DNA of 64,000 nucleotides, from contig NZ_CP045295.1 in NCBI RefSeq assembly GCF_009363095.1, positions 3,281,501 to 3,345,500 of the forward strand, in the 5' to 3' direction. This document shows, piece by piece, positions 8,046-16,787 of the stretch. The notes beneath the pieces were generated by a model. The model did no database searches. It saw only the letters and a program-made list of their open reading frames with translations, and was not told where the DNA came from. Positions within the stretch are counted from its first letter, which is position 1, and each line of letters begins with the position of its first letter. Source of the DNA: Paenibacillus cellulositrophicus (GTDB lineage: Bacteria; Bacillota; Bacilli; Paenibacillales; Paenibacillaceae). A program made the translations under genes and the position numbers.

Positions 8046-8666
8046 ATGAATCCGATTGCCACCAGCACCACCTTTTATCTCGTCAGACACGGCACCAAGG
8101 TCCGCGCCATAGGCGATGTCCCGCTTTCCCCCGAGGGAGTACTGGAAGCCCGTCAGACCGCCCGGCATTTAGGCCGGCTGCCCCTGGCCGCGATTGTGTC
8201 CAGCCCGCTCCGGCGGGCGGCGGACACGGCCGGATATATCGCTGAAGCGTCCGGCCTTCCCGTGCACACCGATGTGCGCCTGAGGGAGCGCGCCAACTGG
8301 GGCGACCTTCCCGGCCAAACCTTCGAAGCGTTTGTGCGCATGTGGGATCGATGCACCAACGACCGGGATTACGTCCCACCCGTCGGCGACTCCGCGCGGC
8401 AGGCCGGCGACCGGCTGTCATCGCTGCTGTCGGAGCAGGCTTTGCAGCATCCGGGCCAACATCTCGCCTTGATCACGCACGGCGGACTGATCACGGATTT
8501 TTTGCTCAATGCCTTTCCCGAGAGCGAGCTGAACCGCTGGCACCCCTCCTTTGTCTCCAGGCAGAGCGAGCTGGTGCCGGAGTGCTCGATCACGACCGTC
8601 CTGTCCGGCGGGCACGGCCGATTCGTTCTGGCCGGGTTCGCCTTCATCCAGCATCTTCAGAAGTAA
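8046..8666 (+). CDS. Histidine phosphatase (phosphoglycerate mutase-like) protein
   Basis: 206-residue histidine phosphatase superfamily protein. The nucleophile motif is 'YLVRHGTK', a helix 'SSPLRRAADTA' supplies the second Arg, and the second catalytic His is in 'ALITHGGLI'. ATG 8046 follows CCAAGGAGG at ideal spacing, so the in-frame extension back to 7935 is not used. Single gene. Members include phosphatases of many small phosphoesters; the substrate here cannot be named. Confidence 0.88.
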   Translation: MNPIATSTTFYLVRHGTKVRAIGDVPLSPEGVLEARQTARHLGRLPLAAIVSSPLRRAADTAGYIAEASGLPVHTDVRLRERANWGDLPGQTFEAFVRMWDRCTNDRDYVPPVGDSARQAGDRLSSLLSEQALQHPGQHLALITHGGLITDFLLNAFPESELNRWHPSFVSRQSELVPECSITTVLSGGHGRFVLAGFAFIQHLQK

Positions 8667-8676
8667 CCGGCAGCAC

Positions 8677-8719
8677 AAAGCCCCGGCAGGGGGATTGTGG
8701 CAAAGTCCCTGCCAGGGCT
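8677..8719 (+). terminator. Strong GC hairpin after the phosphatase gene
   Basis: GCCCCGGCAGGG pairs with CCCTGCCAGGGC with one mismatch, 14 bases after the stop. There is no T-run downstream, so it may act as an mRNA 3' end stabiliser instead of an intrinsic terminator. Confidence 0.45.
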
Positions 8720-8792
8720 CAGATGGATCCGTCCATGAAGCGCATGGCGATCCGTTATCTGTTGAGCGAGTTCACATCGAAACATGGCTTCA

Positions 8793-9833
8793 TTACAGTG
8801 TAGCCATATCAATGACGAACCGGTACCGCACGTCGCTGCGAAGGACGCGTTCATAGGCCTCGTCGACCTGGTCGGCGCGGATCACCTCAATTTTAGGGGC
8901 AATGCCGTGCTCCGCTGAGAATTCAAGCATCTCCTGCGTTTCCCGAATGCCGCCTACGAGCGATCCGGCGATGCTGCGGCGGCCCATAATTAAGGAGAAC
9001 ACATTGTACTGATCCGGCTTGCCCGGTGCACCGACATTCACAAGCGTACCGTCGACGCGAAGGAGTGATAGATACGCATCAACGTCAAGATTCGCGGATA
9101 CGGTGTTCAGGATGAGATCGAAACGGCCGGCCAGCATTTTGAACGTATCCGGATCGCTGGTAGAAAAGTAATCGTCTGCGCCGAAGCTTTGGGCTTCGTC
9201 TTTTTTACCCATGGAGCGGCTCAAAACCGTGACTTCCGCACCCAGGGCATGCGCATATTGGATCGCCAGGTGGCCGAGTCCGCCCATCCCCACAATGGCT
9301 ACTTTTTTGCCGGGACCAGCGTTCCAATGCTTCAATGGGGAATACGTGGTGATGCCGGCGCAGAGCAGCGGGCTTGCCTCGCTCAACTCCAGACCTTCCG
9401 GGATCCGAACTACGAATCTTTCCGTAACGACGATCTTTTGGCTGTACCCGCCATAGGTCGGATTGCCGTCATAGTCCAGCGAATTATAAGTCTGAACGAC
9501 GCCCTTCGTGCAATACTGTTCTTCCCCCATGAGGCAGTATTCGCACGCTCCGCACGAGTCTACAAAACAGCCCACGCCAACGCGGTCACCCACCGCAAAT
9601 TGGGTCACTTCCGAACCTACGGCCGCTACGATGCCGGCAATTTCATGACCGGGAACCATCGGGAACATCCCCCCGCCCCACTCATCGTAGGCACTATGTA
9701 TATCCGAATGGCAAATACCGCTGTAATGAATATCGATTAAAACGTCGTCCGGCCGCAGCTCTCTCCGCTCAATCGTTGTTTTTTCAAAAGGCTTTTTTGC
9801 GCCTGGGGCGCTGAGCACGCGTGTTTTACACAT
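8793..9833 (-). CDS. Zinc-dependent alcohol/aldehyde dehydrogenase (CAD/YahK type)
   Basis: 346-residue medium-chain dehydrogenase of the cinnamyl-alcohol/YahK group that reduces aldehydes with NADPH. Catalytic zinc ligands are C in 'GICHSDIH', H-E in 'PGHEIAG' and a Cys in '[21 protein letters not shown]', which also holds the four structural-zinc cysteines. The Rossmann motif is '[12 protein letters not shown]'. ATG 9833 follows AAAGGAG. A perfect 18-base palindrome lies 67 bases upstream, and the divergent neighbour is an AdhR-like MerR regulator, as in the aldehyde-responsive adhA-adhR pair of B. subtilis. Aldehyde detoxification is the likely role. Confidence 0.9.
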   Translation of the reverse strand: MCKTRVLSAPGAKKPFEKTTIERRELRPDDVLIDIHYSGICHSDIHSAYDEWGGGMFPMVPGHEIAGIVAAVGSEVTQFAVGDRVGVGCFVDSCGACEYCLMGEEQYCTKGVVQTYNSLDYDGNPTYGGYSQKIVVTERFVVRIPEGLELSEASPLLCAGITTYSPLKHWNAGPGKKVAIVGMGGLGHLAIQYAHALGAEVTVLSRSMGKKDEAQSFGADDYFSTSDPDTFKMLAGRFDLILNTVSANLDVDAYLSLLRVDGTLVNVGAPGKPDQYNVFSLIMGRRSIAGSLVGGIRETQEMLEFSAEHGIAPKIEVIRADQVDEAYERVLRSDVRYRFVIDMATL

Positions 9834-9899
9834 GTTATCTCACTACTCCTTTACTCATGGAATTGGATTGCCTTATGGGATTGCATGTTTAGCATAAAT

Positions 9900-9917
9900 C
9901 TTAAAGTTCACTTTAAG
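9900..9917. promoter_or_regulatory. AdhR-type operator in front of the dehydrogenase
   Basis: CTTAAAGT-TC-ACTTTAAG is a perfect inverted repeat of two 8-base arms, matching the CTTAAAG/CTTTAAG operators described for AdhR. It lies in the leader/promoter region of the minus-strand dehydrogenase gene. Confidence 0.85.
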
Positions 9918-10119
9918 TCAAGGGTATTTTTCCATCACTTAAAAGACCACGATCCTTTGGCATAAACACTTCCTATTCCTGAGTTCTTTACGCATATTTC
10001 GCTCAACATCCTCTGCTTTTCATACTGTGTTCCGTTTTCTCTAACAACCTGCTGCCTGTCCCATCGGCATTCGATCCATCCAGCCGCTCATTTCAGTTAC
10101 TTCTGAACACCACTTATGC

Positions 10120-10133
10120 TAAAGTTAACTTTA
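10120..10133. promoter_or_regulatory. Second AdhR-type operator, in front of the MerR gene
   Basis: TAAAGTTAACTTTA is a perfect 14-base palindrome with the same core as the site at 9900-9917. It ends 25 bases before the regulator's ATG, indicating autoregulation. Confidence 0.8.
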
Positions 10134-10158
10134 ACGACAAAAACAAAGGGGTGTATCC

Positions 10159-10542
10159 ATGAACAGTATAAAAGAGGTCACGCAGATGACCGGAATATCG
10201 GCTTCCACGCTCCGGTACTATGAAAATGAAGGCTTGCTCCCTCATGTCAAACGCGATGAGAACGGGAAACGCCAATACGATGATGAGGACCTGGAATGGG
10301 TCCATTTCATTACCGCACTTCGGGCAACGGGCATGCCCATCGTGCAGATACAGAGATATGTCCAGTTGTATCAAGCGGGCGATTTCACCATTGCGGAACG
10401 TAAAGCGATGATGCTCCAGCATAAAAAGGATATTGAAAACAAAATAGCCGATCTCTACCGCAATTTGGATAAAATCAATTATAAATTGGCGCTGTACGAC
10501 GTGCTCGAAGCTCAAAGGAATCATGCGGACATTAAAATTTAA
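10159..10542 (+). CDS. AdhR-like MerR-family regulator lacking cysteine
   Basis: 127-residue MerR-family protein: winged HTH at residues 2-70 ('TGISASTLRYYENEGLL', 'RQYDDEDLEWVHFI') and a C-terminal dimer coiled coil. Gene order and operators match AdhR, the aldehyde-sensing regulator. The AdhR regulators I know use a Cys in the segment aligned with 'FITALRATG', but Ala occupies that place and the protein contains no Cys at all. It must therefore sense something else, or sense without a thiol. ATG 10159 follows AAAGGGGTG. Divergent from the dehydrogenase. Confidence 0.87.
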   Translation: MNSIKEVTQMTGISASTLRYYENEGLLPHVKRDENGKRQYDDEDLEWVHFITALRATGMPIVQIQRYVQLYQAGDFTIAERKAMMLQHKKDIENKIADLYRNLDKINYKLALYDVLEAQRNHADIKI

Positions 10543-10605
10543 TCGAACCGGGCCATATTGCCAGGCATCAGTCCTGTTCAGGGCAGCCGGGGGAGATGAT
10601 TTACA

Positions 10606-10649
10606 CGCAAAAAGCCCAAGGGGCCGGCGTTTATCCGGTTCCCTTGGGC
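10606..10649 (-). terminator. Terminator of copA
   Basis: GCCCAAGGG..CCGG pairs with CCGG..CCCTTGGGC. Read on the minus strand it is followed by T5, so it ends the copA transcript about 85 bases past its stop. Confidence 0.8.
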
Positions 10650-10732
10650 GTATTTGATGTGCAGCATATGCAGTTACACTAGCGACAGGGATAACCCTTG
10701 CCACCGCCGTTTAAGTCTAATCGGCGGCAGAG

Positions 10733-13171
10733 TCACAGCTTCACCCGTTGCAGGCGCAGCGCGTTCAGCACGACCGACACGGAGCTGAACGCCATCGCGG
10801 CGCCGGCCAGCCATGGCGCCAGGAAGCCCGCCGCAGCGATCGGGATGCCGACCGTGTTGTAGGCGAGCGCCCAGAACAGGTTCTGCTTGATGTTGCCCAT
10901 CGTCCGGCGGCTCATCAGAATCGCGTCGGCGATGGCGTTCAGGTCGCCCCGCATCAAGGTGACGTCGGCGGCCTCCATCGCCACGTCCGTCCCTGTGCCG
11001 ATCGCCATGCCGATATCGGCCGTAGCCAGGGCCGGGGCGTCGTTGATGCCGTCCCCGACCATCGCGACCTTGCGGCCGGCCTGCTGCAGCTTCTTCACTT
11101 CCTCGGCCTTGCCTTCCGGCAGCACCTCCGCCAGCACGCGGCGGATGCCGGCCTGGGCCGCAATCGCCTGCGCTGTCCGCTCGTTGTCGCCGGTGATCAT
11201 GACGACCTCGATGCCCATCTCCTGCAGGCGGGACACCGCCTCGCGCGACGTCTCCTTGATCGTATCGGCGACGGCTACGAGCCCGGCATATCTGCCGTCC
11301 ACCGCTACCAGCATCGCCGTCTTCCCGGCCTCCTCCAGCCGATTCATCACCGGAATGGCGCTGTCCAGCGCTACTCCTCGTTCGGCCATCAGCTTCCGGG
11401 TGCCGATCAGCACGAAGCGGCCGTCGACCCGGGCGGAGACACCGTAGCCCGGCAGATTGGCAAAATCCTTCGCTTCCGGCAGCGGCAGCCCTTTGCTCCG
11501 CTCCTGCCCGCCCGTCACGATGGCTTCCGCCAGCGGATGCTCGGAATGTTTCTCGACCGCGGCAGTCATCCGCAGCAGCGACTGCTCGGTCATGAGCGGC
11601 GCGGGCACCACGTTCGTCAGCTGCGGCTTGCCGCTCGTCACGGTGCCGGTTTTGTCCAGCACCACCACCTGGACGTCCTGCGCCGACTCCAGATGCTCCC
11701 CGCCCTTAAACAGGATGCCGAACTCCGCGGCCCGGCCGGAGCCGGCCATGATGGAGGTCGGCGTCGCCAGCCCGAGCGCACACGGGCAGGCAATGACGAG
11801 CACCGCGATGGCCTTCTCCAAGGCAGGGGCAAAGTGGCCCGGGTCCACAAGGAAGTACCAGGCCAGCCCGGTTACAATCGCTATGCCGACCACGATCGGT
11901 ACGAAGATGCCGGAAATGACGTCGGCGATCCGCTGGATCGGTGCCTTGGAGCCCTGCGCCTCCTCCACCACCTTGATGATCTGGGCCAGCGCCGTCTCGC
12001 TGCCGACCTTCGTCGCCCGGATGCGCAGCACGCCGTTCTTGTTCAGCGTGGCGCCCACGACGTTGTCCCCGGCCCGTTTCTCGACCGGGAGGCTTTCGCC
12101 GGTAAGCATCGACTCATCTACAGAGGACGATCCTTCGAGTACCCGCCCGTCCACCGGGATCTTCTCCCCGGGACGGACGATCACGGTATCGCCGGCGGCC
12201 ACGTCCGCGACCGGGATGCTGACCTCCTTCCCGTCCCTCAGAACGAGCGCCGTTTTGGCCTGCAGCCCCATCAAGCTTTTGATCGCCTCCGAGGACCGGC
12301 CTTTGGCAAGCGCCTCAAACCACTTGCCCACCAGAATCAGCGTGATCAGAATGCTGCTCGTCTCATAATACATTTCCACCGAATGGTTCATTCCCATCGC
12401 GGCGGAGGCAATCGTCAAATACAGACTGTAAAAATAAGCGGCCGATGTACCCAGAGCGACCAGCACGTCCATGTTAGCGCTCCAATTGCGCAGCGCTTTA
12501 TAGGCTCCGACATAGAACTGCCCGCCAATGATGAACTGTACCGGCGTAGCCACGATCAGCTGGAACCACGGGTTCATGAACAGCGAGGGTACCGGGATCC
12601 ATGCCGTAAAGGAAAAGTGGCCAACCATCGCCCATAGCAGCGGCAGGGAGAGAATGGCCGACATCATCCACTTCCACCGCTTGTGCTGGATCTCCTGACG
12701 GCGGAGCTCGGCGGTATCCTTGGCTTCCTGCTTCGGAATCGCCTTGTACCCGAGCTGCTCCACCTTATGCATCATGTCCTGCACGGTCACCGTCCCCGGC
12801 ATATATTCCACCCGGGCCGTTTCCAGCGCCAGATTGACATTCGCCTCCGTCACGCCGGACAGCCGGCCGAGCCCCTTCTCGATCCGGGTCGCGCAGGCCG
12901 CGCAGGTCATTCCCGTAATGTCAAAATCCATCGTTTCCTTCATCGTGCCGTAACCGAGCGATACGATTTTGTCTTCCAGCTGCTTCAGATTTGTCTGCTT
13001 CGGATCATAGGTGACGGAGGCCTTCTCCAATGCCAGGTTCACGTTCGCCCGGCTGACGCCTTCCATCCGGCCTAGCCCCTTCTCAATCCGGGCTGCGCAG
13101 GCCGCACAGGTCATTCCCGTAATGGGCAGGGTCGTATGCTTCTCCGATTGATCCGGCGTATGCTGTTCCAT
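10733..13171 (-). CDS. copA: Copper-exporting P1B-type ATPase
   Basis: 812-residue Cu(I) exporter. Two N-terminal heavy-metal domains each carry MTCAAC; eight hydrophobic helices follow. The transmembrane metal site is '[11 protein letters not shown]' (CPC), the phosphorylation motif DKTGTVT, the ATP-binding SEHPLAEA, and the hinge '[11 protein letters not shown]'; the last helices hold YN and MxxSS-like residues ('LAYNTVGIP', 'MAFSSVSVV'). ATG 13171 follows AAAGGAGAGG, so the 27-residue upstream extension is not used. A perfect CsoR operator lies 34-50 bases upstream. It pumps cytosolic Cu(I) delivered by CopZ. Confidence 0.97.
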   Translation of the reverse strand: MEQHTPDQSEKHTTLPITGMTCAACAARIEKGLGRMEGVSRANVNLALEKASVTYDPKQTNLKQLEDKIVSLGYGTMKETMDFDITGMTCAACATRIEKGLGRLSGVTEANVNLALETARVEYMPGTVTVQDMMHKVEQLGYKAIPKQEAKDTAELRRQEIQHKRWKWMMSAILSLPLLWAMVGHFSFTAWIPVPSLFMNPWFQLIVATPVQFIIGGQFYVGAYKALRNWSANMDVLVALGTSAAYFYSLYLTIASAAMGMNHSVEMYYETSSILITLILVGKWFEALAKGRSSEAIKSLMGLQAKTALVLRDGKEVSIPVADVAAGDTVIVRPGEKIPVDGRVLEGSSSVDESMLTGESLPVEKRAGDNVVGATLNKNGVLRIRATKVGSETALAQIIKVVEEAQGSKAPIQRIADVISGIFVPIVVGIAIVTGLAWYFLVDPGHFAPALEKAIAVLVIACPCALGLATPTSIMAGSGRAAEFGILFKGGEHLESAQDVQVVVLDKTGTVTSGKPQLTNVVPAPLMTEQSLLRMTAAVEKHSEHPLAEAIVTGGQERSKGLPLPEAKDFANLPGYGVSARVDGRFVLIGTRKLMAERGVALDSAIPVMNRLEEAGKTAMLVAVDGRYAGLVAVADTIKETSREAVSRLQEMGIEVVMITGDNERTAQAIAAQAGIRRVLAEVLPEGKAEEVKKLQQAGRKVAMVGDGINDAPALATADIGMAIGTGTDVAMEAADVTLMRGDLNAIADAILMSRRTMGNIKQNLFWALAYNTVGIPIAAAGFLAPWLAGAAMAFSSVSVVLNALRLQRVKL

Positions 13172-13204
13172 AGCCGCGTCCTCTCCTTTCCCCAAGTCTA
13201 TGGC

Positions 13205-13221
13205 ATACCCCAGCGGGGTAT
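13205..13221. promoter_or_regulatory. CsoR operator upstream of copA
   Basis: ATACCCC-AGC-GGGGTAT is a perfect inverted repeat and matches the CsoR operator known from B. subtilis copZA. Here it sits between copZ and copA, directly in front of the copA ribosome site. Confidence 0.9.
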
Positions 13222-13232
13222 AAACTAGAGTC

Positions 13233-13276
13233 AAAAAAGGCAGCGCCCGCAAATCACGTAAATTCGCATCGCTGCC
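13233..13276 (-). terminator. Terminator of copZ
   Basis: On the minus strand GGCAGCG pairs with CGCTGCC around a 24-base loop (with a possible inner GCG/CGC pair) and is followed by T6. It lies between copZ and the copA operator. Confidence 0.75.
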
Positions 13277-13356
13277 TGGTATAAGCGGAGGACATCCTCG
13301 CCTCCGTTATCTTCTGAAACTCGTATTCGAGGCGTAACATCCGCCTGATCTAATGT

Positions 13357-13560
13357 TTAGACAACATCGTAGCCTTGATCCTCAATCGCTGCCTTAATGG
13401 TGTCCAGGCTTACCTTGTTCTCGTCGTAGTCCACAGTCACCGTATTGGACGGCAAGTCAACCTTGCCTGCGGCGCCGGCATTCTTCACCGCGCCTTCTAC
13501 CGCATTGACGCAGTGGTTGCACGACATGCCTTGAACGTTAAGCGTAACCTGTTTCATCAT
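13357..13560 (-). CDS. copZ: Copper chaperone
   Basis: 67-residue heavy-metal-associated domain protein. The Cu(I) site is GMSCNHC (Cys14 and Cys17), and the ferredoxin-like fold ends in 'AAIEDQGYDV'. Two ATG codons are adjacent; the first lies 7 bases after AAGGAGG. It is 44 bases downstream of csoR, so the two are probably cotranscribed, and is followed by its own terminator before copA. It carries Cu(I) to CopA and can load CsoR. Confidence 0.95.
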   Translation of the reverse strand: MMKQVTLNVQGMSCNHCVNAVEGAVKNAGAAGKVDLPSNTVTVDYDENKVSLDTIKAAIEDQGYDVV

Positions 13561-13604
13561 ATATTCCTCCTTAAGTTGGATAATCCCTGCTTCTCATGCA
13601 GGTA

Positions 13605-13976
13605 TTATTTCATTAATTTCTTCACCGTAACCAGCAGTTCGTCAATCACTTCATGGTCCCCGGCTTCGATCCGCTCGACCACGCAGCTCTTCATATGACC
13701 CTCCAGGAGCAGCTTGCCTACGCCGTTCAGGGCCGATTGGATCGCCGCGATCTGGTTCAGCACATCATCGCAATAGGTATCCTTCTCGATCAGGCCTTTC
13801 ACGCCGCGGATCTGTCCTTCAATCCGGTTCAAACGGGTAATCAAATTGTTCTTGGTTTGTTCCGAATGGTGGCTGTGCCGCTCGCTGCATCCCCCTTCGC
13901 AGGAGCTGTCAGGACCGGCAGCGGAGAGCAGGGCATCGCCCGTCATTCCTTCGACCTTCATTTCGACCTTCGCCAT
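13605..13976 (-). CDS. csoR: Copper-sensing repressor with His/Cys-rich N-terminal tail
   Basis: 123-residue CsoR/RcnR-family repressor. The Cu(I) ligands C69 ('DTYCDD'), H94 and C98 ('HMKSC') are all present, giving the CsoR-type Cys-His-Cys site, on an all-helical core from residue 42 on. The first 40 residues form an extension with C26, C30, H34, H36 and H37 that could bind metal. ATG 13976 is preceded by TAGGAGGTG. It should bind the operator before copA and a degenerate one before its own gene, releasing when Cu(I) binds. Confidence 0.93.
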   Translation of the reverse strand: MAKVEMKVEGMTGDALLSAAGPDSSCEGGCSERHSHHSEQTKNNLITRLNRIEGQIRGVKGLIEKDTYCDDVLNQIAAIQSALNGVGKLLLEGHMKSCVVERIEAGDHEVIDELLVTVKKLMK

Positions 13977-14016
13977 AAGGACACCTCCTATGCCGCTTTG
14001 ATACTGTCATTATACG

Positions 14017-14033
14017 ATACCCCCCAATAGTAT
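14017..14033. promoter_or_regulatory. Degenerate CsoR operator upstream of csoR
   Basis: ATACCCC-CCA-ATAGTAT keeps one intact CsoR half-site; the second arm differs from GGGGTAT at three positions. It lies 41-57 bases before csoR, suggesting weak autoregulation. Confidence 0.5.
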
Positions 14034-14164
14034 GCAAGCACAGAACCGTCAGATGATGATTCGTTTTCCATTCCGCCTTGAAAATTAAAGGAATTAAGAT
14101 TTAACAAGGCGAAATAAACATCTGATTCGAATATCCATTTTTTTGCTGCAGGGAGATAAATCTT

Positions 14165-16048
14165 ATGTTCAAAAAACGTCTAATTACGCAGCAGCAAATT
14201 CCCGGGTTGGTCGGCACGACGGTGTTCTGCCTGCTTGGCACCCTTCTGTTCCTGCTCCACATGCGCAGCCTGTCCCTCGCATATACTTCGGCGGACTGGT
14301 TTCTTCTTGGCTCCATGCTTGCCGCGTCGCTGGTCCTGTATATGTATACCTTCCAGGTTCCCCCGGACGGGAGCAAGCAGTCGATGGACTCGGTCGTGTA
14401 TCTGGCGTGCATCTTTACTTATGGGAGCGCGGCTTCTCTGGTCATGCTGCTGGTCAGCGCGGTCATCTTCGCCTTCATCGAACGGAAATTGGCATGGTGG
14501 AAGCACCTTCTCAACTTCTCCATCTATTCCATTATGATTTCCGGTGCAGGCGGCATGTTTCATCTGATGGGCGGCCGTCAAGGCTACCTTCAGAACGTTC
14601 ATTTGCCGGCATACTTCAGCGCCCTCGTTGCTTATTTTATACTGAACTTGATATGTATCAGCTTGTACTACTGCTTGATGTACCGCAACCGGGACAACCT
14701 GTATGCCCTGCTGAAGGGGTTGCTGCGGGAATCCATGCTTGTCTACTTATGCATCCTGATCCTCTCTCTCGTGCTCACGATCATGGTCGTTCATAACGGC
14801 GTGACGGGACTGGGGCTGTTTCTCGGCATCAGCCTGCTGCTGTCCCACCTGTTCCGGATGCAGTTCGGCATGTATCAGCAGGTGCAGGAGCGCGCCAATA
14901 CGGATCAGCGGACGGGATTGTACAATCACACCTACTTTGAGCAAATTCTCGACGTGCAGCTGCAGCAGGCGAGAAATACCGGCAAGCCGCTGTCCCTGGC
15001 CATGGTCGATATCGACGATTTCAAAAAGTACAACGACCACTTCGGTCATCTGAAGGGCGACCGGCTGCTGGGCCTCATGGGCCAAATTTTAAAAGAAGAA
15101 TCGGAAACGGCCGGCATTTCCGCCTCCCGGTACGGCGGTGAGGAGTTTTCCCTGCTGATGCCCGGTTACGATACGCAGCAAGCCCTTGAGTTTATCAACC
15201 GTCTGCGCAAACGGATCAACGATACCCCTTACGAAGGCGTAGAAATTTTCCCGCATGGATGCTTGTCCTTCTCAGCCGGCATTTCCGGATACAAGCCCGA
15301 CATTCACGACAAATCGCTATTGGTGGATCAGGCGGACCAGGCCCTCTACGGTGCCAAAAAACAGGGTAAAAACACCGTACAAATCTTCGGGGAATCCCAG
15401 CCTGTTCAGGATGAGCAGGACATCGCCCAGGACGTCAAAAACATCGAGCAGCTGCTCAGCCTGTTTCTGTACAAGGATATCGATACGTTCAAGCATTCCA
15501 AGCGGGTGTTTCGCTACGCCATGGATATGAGCAAAGTACTCGGGCTGGACCCGGTCAGCCGGAAGCAGTTCGTGCTCGGGGCGCTCATCCACGATATCGG
15601 CAAGCTCGAAATACCGCGCGACATTATCCGGAAGCAGGGCAAGCTGAGCCCTTCGGAATGGGAAACGGTGAAAAAGCATGTCGTTTGGGGCAAGGAAATC
15701 GCGCTCATTCAGGAGCCGTTCAAAGCGCTGGTGCCTTATATCGAGCTGCATCATGAACGGTACGACGGCAAGGGATATCCGCACGGGTATCAGAGGGAGG
15801 AAATCCCCCTGCTGTGCCGGATGCTCACCGTGATCGATTCCTTTGACGCCATGACCTCGGAGCGCCCATACCAGAACACCAAATCGGTTGAAGATGCAAT
15901 CCGCGAGCTGCGCGCCTGTGCCGGAACCCAGTTTGACCCGGACCTGACCGAGCTGTTCATCCGGTATATCGAAGCCAGACAGAAGGGCAAAGCCCTTCCT
16001 GCTGCGGATGTGAACCTTCTCTATGCGGGTTCGCCAACAACGTCTTGA
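14165..16048 (+). CDS. Membrane GGDEF/HD-GYP cyclic-di-GMP turnover protein
   Basis: 627-residue protein: about seven hydrophobic helices in residues 13-235 (5TM/7TM-type sensor), a GGDEF domain around 245-405 with active-site GGEEF ('RYGGEEFS') and 'MVDIDDFKKYND', then an HD-GYP domain around 430-600 with 'LIHDIGKLEIP' and 'HHERYDGKGYP'. Both active sites look intact. No RxxD inhibitory site is visible five residues before GGEEF. It may make or degrade cyclic-di-GMP depending on an unknown signal. Start ATG 14165 follows GGGAGA. Single gene between the two copper gene groups, with a terminator downstream. Confidence 0.9.
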   Translation: MFKKRLITQQQIPGLVGTTVFCLLGTLLFLLHMRSLSLAYTSADWFLLGSMLAASLVLYMYTFQVPPDGSKQSMDSVVYLACIFTYGSAASLVMLLVSAVIFAFIERKLAWWKHLLNFSIYSIMISGAGGMFHLMGGRQGYLQNVHLPAYFSALVAYFILNLICISLYYCLMYRNRDNLYALLKGLLRESMLVYLCILILSLVLTIMVVHNGVTGLGLFLGISLLLSHLFRMQFGMYQQVQERANTDQRTGLYNHTYFEQILDVQLQQARNTGKPLSLAMVDIDDFKKYNDHFGHLKGDRLLGLMGQILKEESETAGISASRYGGEEFSLLMPGYDTQQALEFINRLRKRINDTPYEGVEIFPHGCLSFSAGISGYKPDIHDKSLLVDQADQALYGAKKQGKNTVQIFGESQPVQDEQDIAQDVKNIEQLLSLFLYKDIDTFKHSKRVFRYAMDMSKVLGLDPVSRKQFVLGALIHDIGKLEIPRDIIRKQGKLSPSEWETVKKHVVWGKEIALIQEPFKALVPYIELHHERYDGKGYPHGYQREEIPLLCRMLTVIDSFDAMTSERPYQNTKSVEDAIRELRACAGTQFDPDLTELFIRYIEARQKGKALPAADVNLLYAGSPTTS

Positions 16049-16076
16049 TTTCACACGTATTCTATTTATATGAACG

Positions 16077-16118
16077 AAAAACCCGGCGCATGTCTGCAAG
16101 CATGATCCGGGTTTCTTT
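16077..16118 (+). terminator. Terminator of the GGDEF/HD-GYP gene
   Basis: AAACCCGG..CATG pairs with CATG..CCGGGTTT followed by CTTT, 30 bases after the stop. Confidence 0.75.
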
Positions 16119-16145
16119 AACTTGATTTCATTGCTTTCTTAATCT

Positions 16146-16174
16146 AAAAAGATACCCTTGCGGGTACCCTTTTT
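16146..16174. terminator. Bidirectional A/T-flanked terminator
   Basis: AAAAAG..ACCC-ttgc-GGGT..CTTTTT. It lies between convergent genes and can serve the small minus-strand gene at 16202. Confidence 0.65.
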
Positions 16175-16201
16175 CTGTCCGTCCGGATCAGCCCAGCCGG
16201 C

Positions 16202-16372
16202 TTACCCGCGCTCCGTGTTTAACTCGTATGATGTTTGGTGTAATTCCTTAATCATGTGCTGCAGGAACATGTTCTGTTGACGGCTGATTCCGTACTGGTT
16301 ATCCTTGATGATCAATTGTTGAATCCGTTTCTTCAGCAGCTCACTCCGACGTTCCAATACAGCCAAACTCAT
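16202..16372 (-). CDS. Small helical protein, 56 aa, unknown
   Basis: Highly charged small protein predicted to be two helices ('LERRSELLKKRIQQLI' and 'NMFLQHMIKELHQ'). Length and helical hairpin pattern recall Spo0E-like phosphatases, but the diagnostic SxxxD-type motif is not visible, so that assignment is not made. ATG 16372 lies 10 bases after AGGAG; ATG 16381 is only 2 bases from that site. It has a terminator downstream and its own upstream region. Coding is likely but not certain. Confidence 0.6.
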   Translation of the reverse strand: MSLAVLERRSELLKKRIQQLIIKDNQYGISRQQNMFLQHMIKELHQTSYELNTERG

Positions 16373-16396
16373 GAATAACATCACTCCTGATTTCAA

Positions 16397-16787
16397 TTTT
16401 TTCGTTCATTGGGAACTCCCTTTTTATTATATCGAGACCTGAAACTTATTGAAAATGTGCTGAAAATGGCTGATCCCGGCCCTCGCGGGCTGAACCGCGA
16501 TGACCGGGGCTCAGAGCCCCCAGCCGGAGAAATCCTGCCGTATCCTCCGGTATCCGGCAAGTCAGCCGCCAAATATCCCATTTCATGGAAAAATTTAGCT
16601 TCCGAAAAAGAAGAATCTCCTAGATCCATCCAGCTTCATGGCGAAAGTTCACGAAATCGATGAATCCTGTGGTCCGCTATAGCCCATTAGGGTCATTTTC
16701 ATCTCGGAATGATGGCTATACAATTACCAATGTGCCGGCCGCAAGCGGCGGTAACGGCACCGAATTCAAAGTAGGTGAATCCTTGAT
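16397..16787. other. 390-base intergenic region with several hairpins before ycnJ
   Basis: No credible gene. It contains GGCCC-tcgc-GGGC-type GC hairpins near 16480-16520, an inverted repeat TATAGCC..TCATT / AATGA..GGCTATA (about 16677-16722), and GTGCCG..CCGC-aa-GCGG..CGGCAC (about 16732-16759) ending roughly 30 bases before the ycnJ start. No known riboswitch consensus was recognised. Confidence 0.5.

Noticed and set aside
10748..12637. 629-residue + strand ORF opposite copA
   Set aside because: Antisense shadow of a GC-rich gene: His/Arg/Gln-rich, no domain, while the opposite strand has all copA motifs.
16202..16372. Spo0E-family phosphatase call for the 56-residue protein
   Set aside because: The family's core motif around the catalytic Asp is not visible.
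16393..16629. 78-residue ORF in the ycnJ leader
   Set aside because: No ribosome site, no homology pattern, and it overlaps GC-rich hairpins.
16740..16787. GGTGAATCC before ycnJ as part of a ydaO-type c-di-AMP riboswitch
   Set aside because: Only this short stretch matches; the other conserved blocks are missing and it overlaps the ribosome site.
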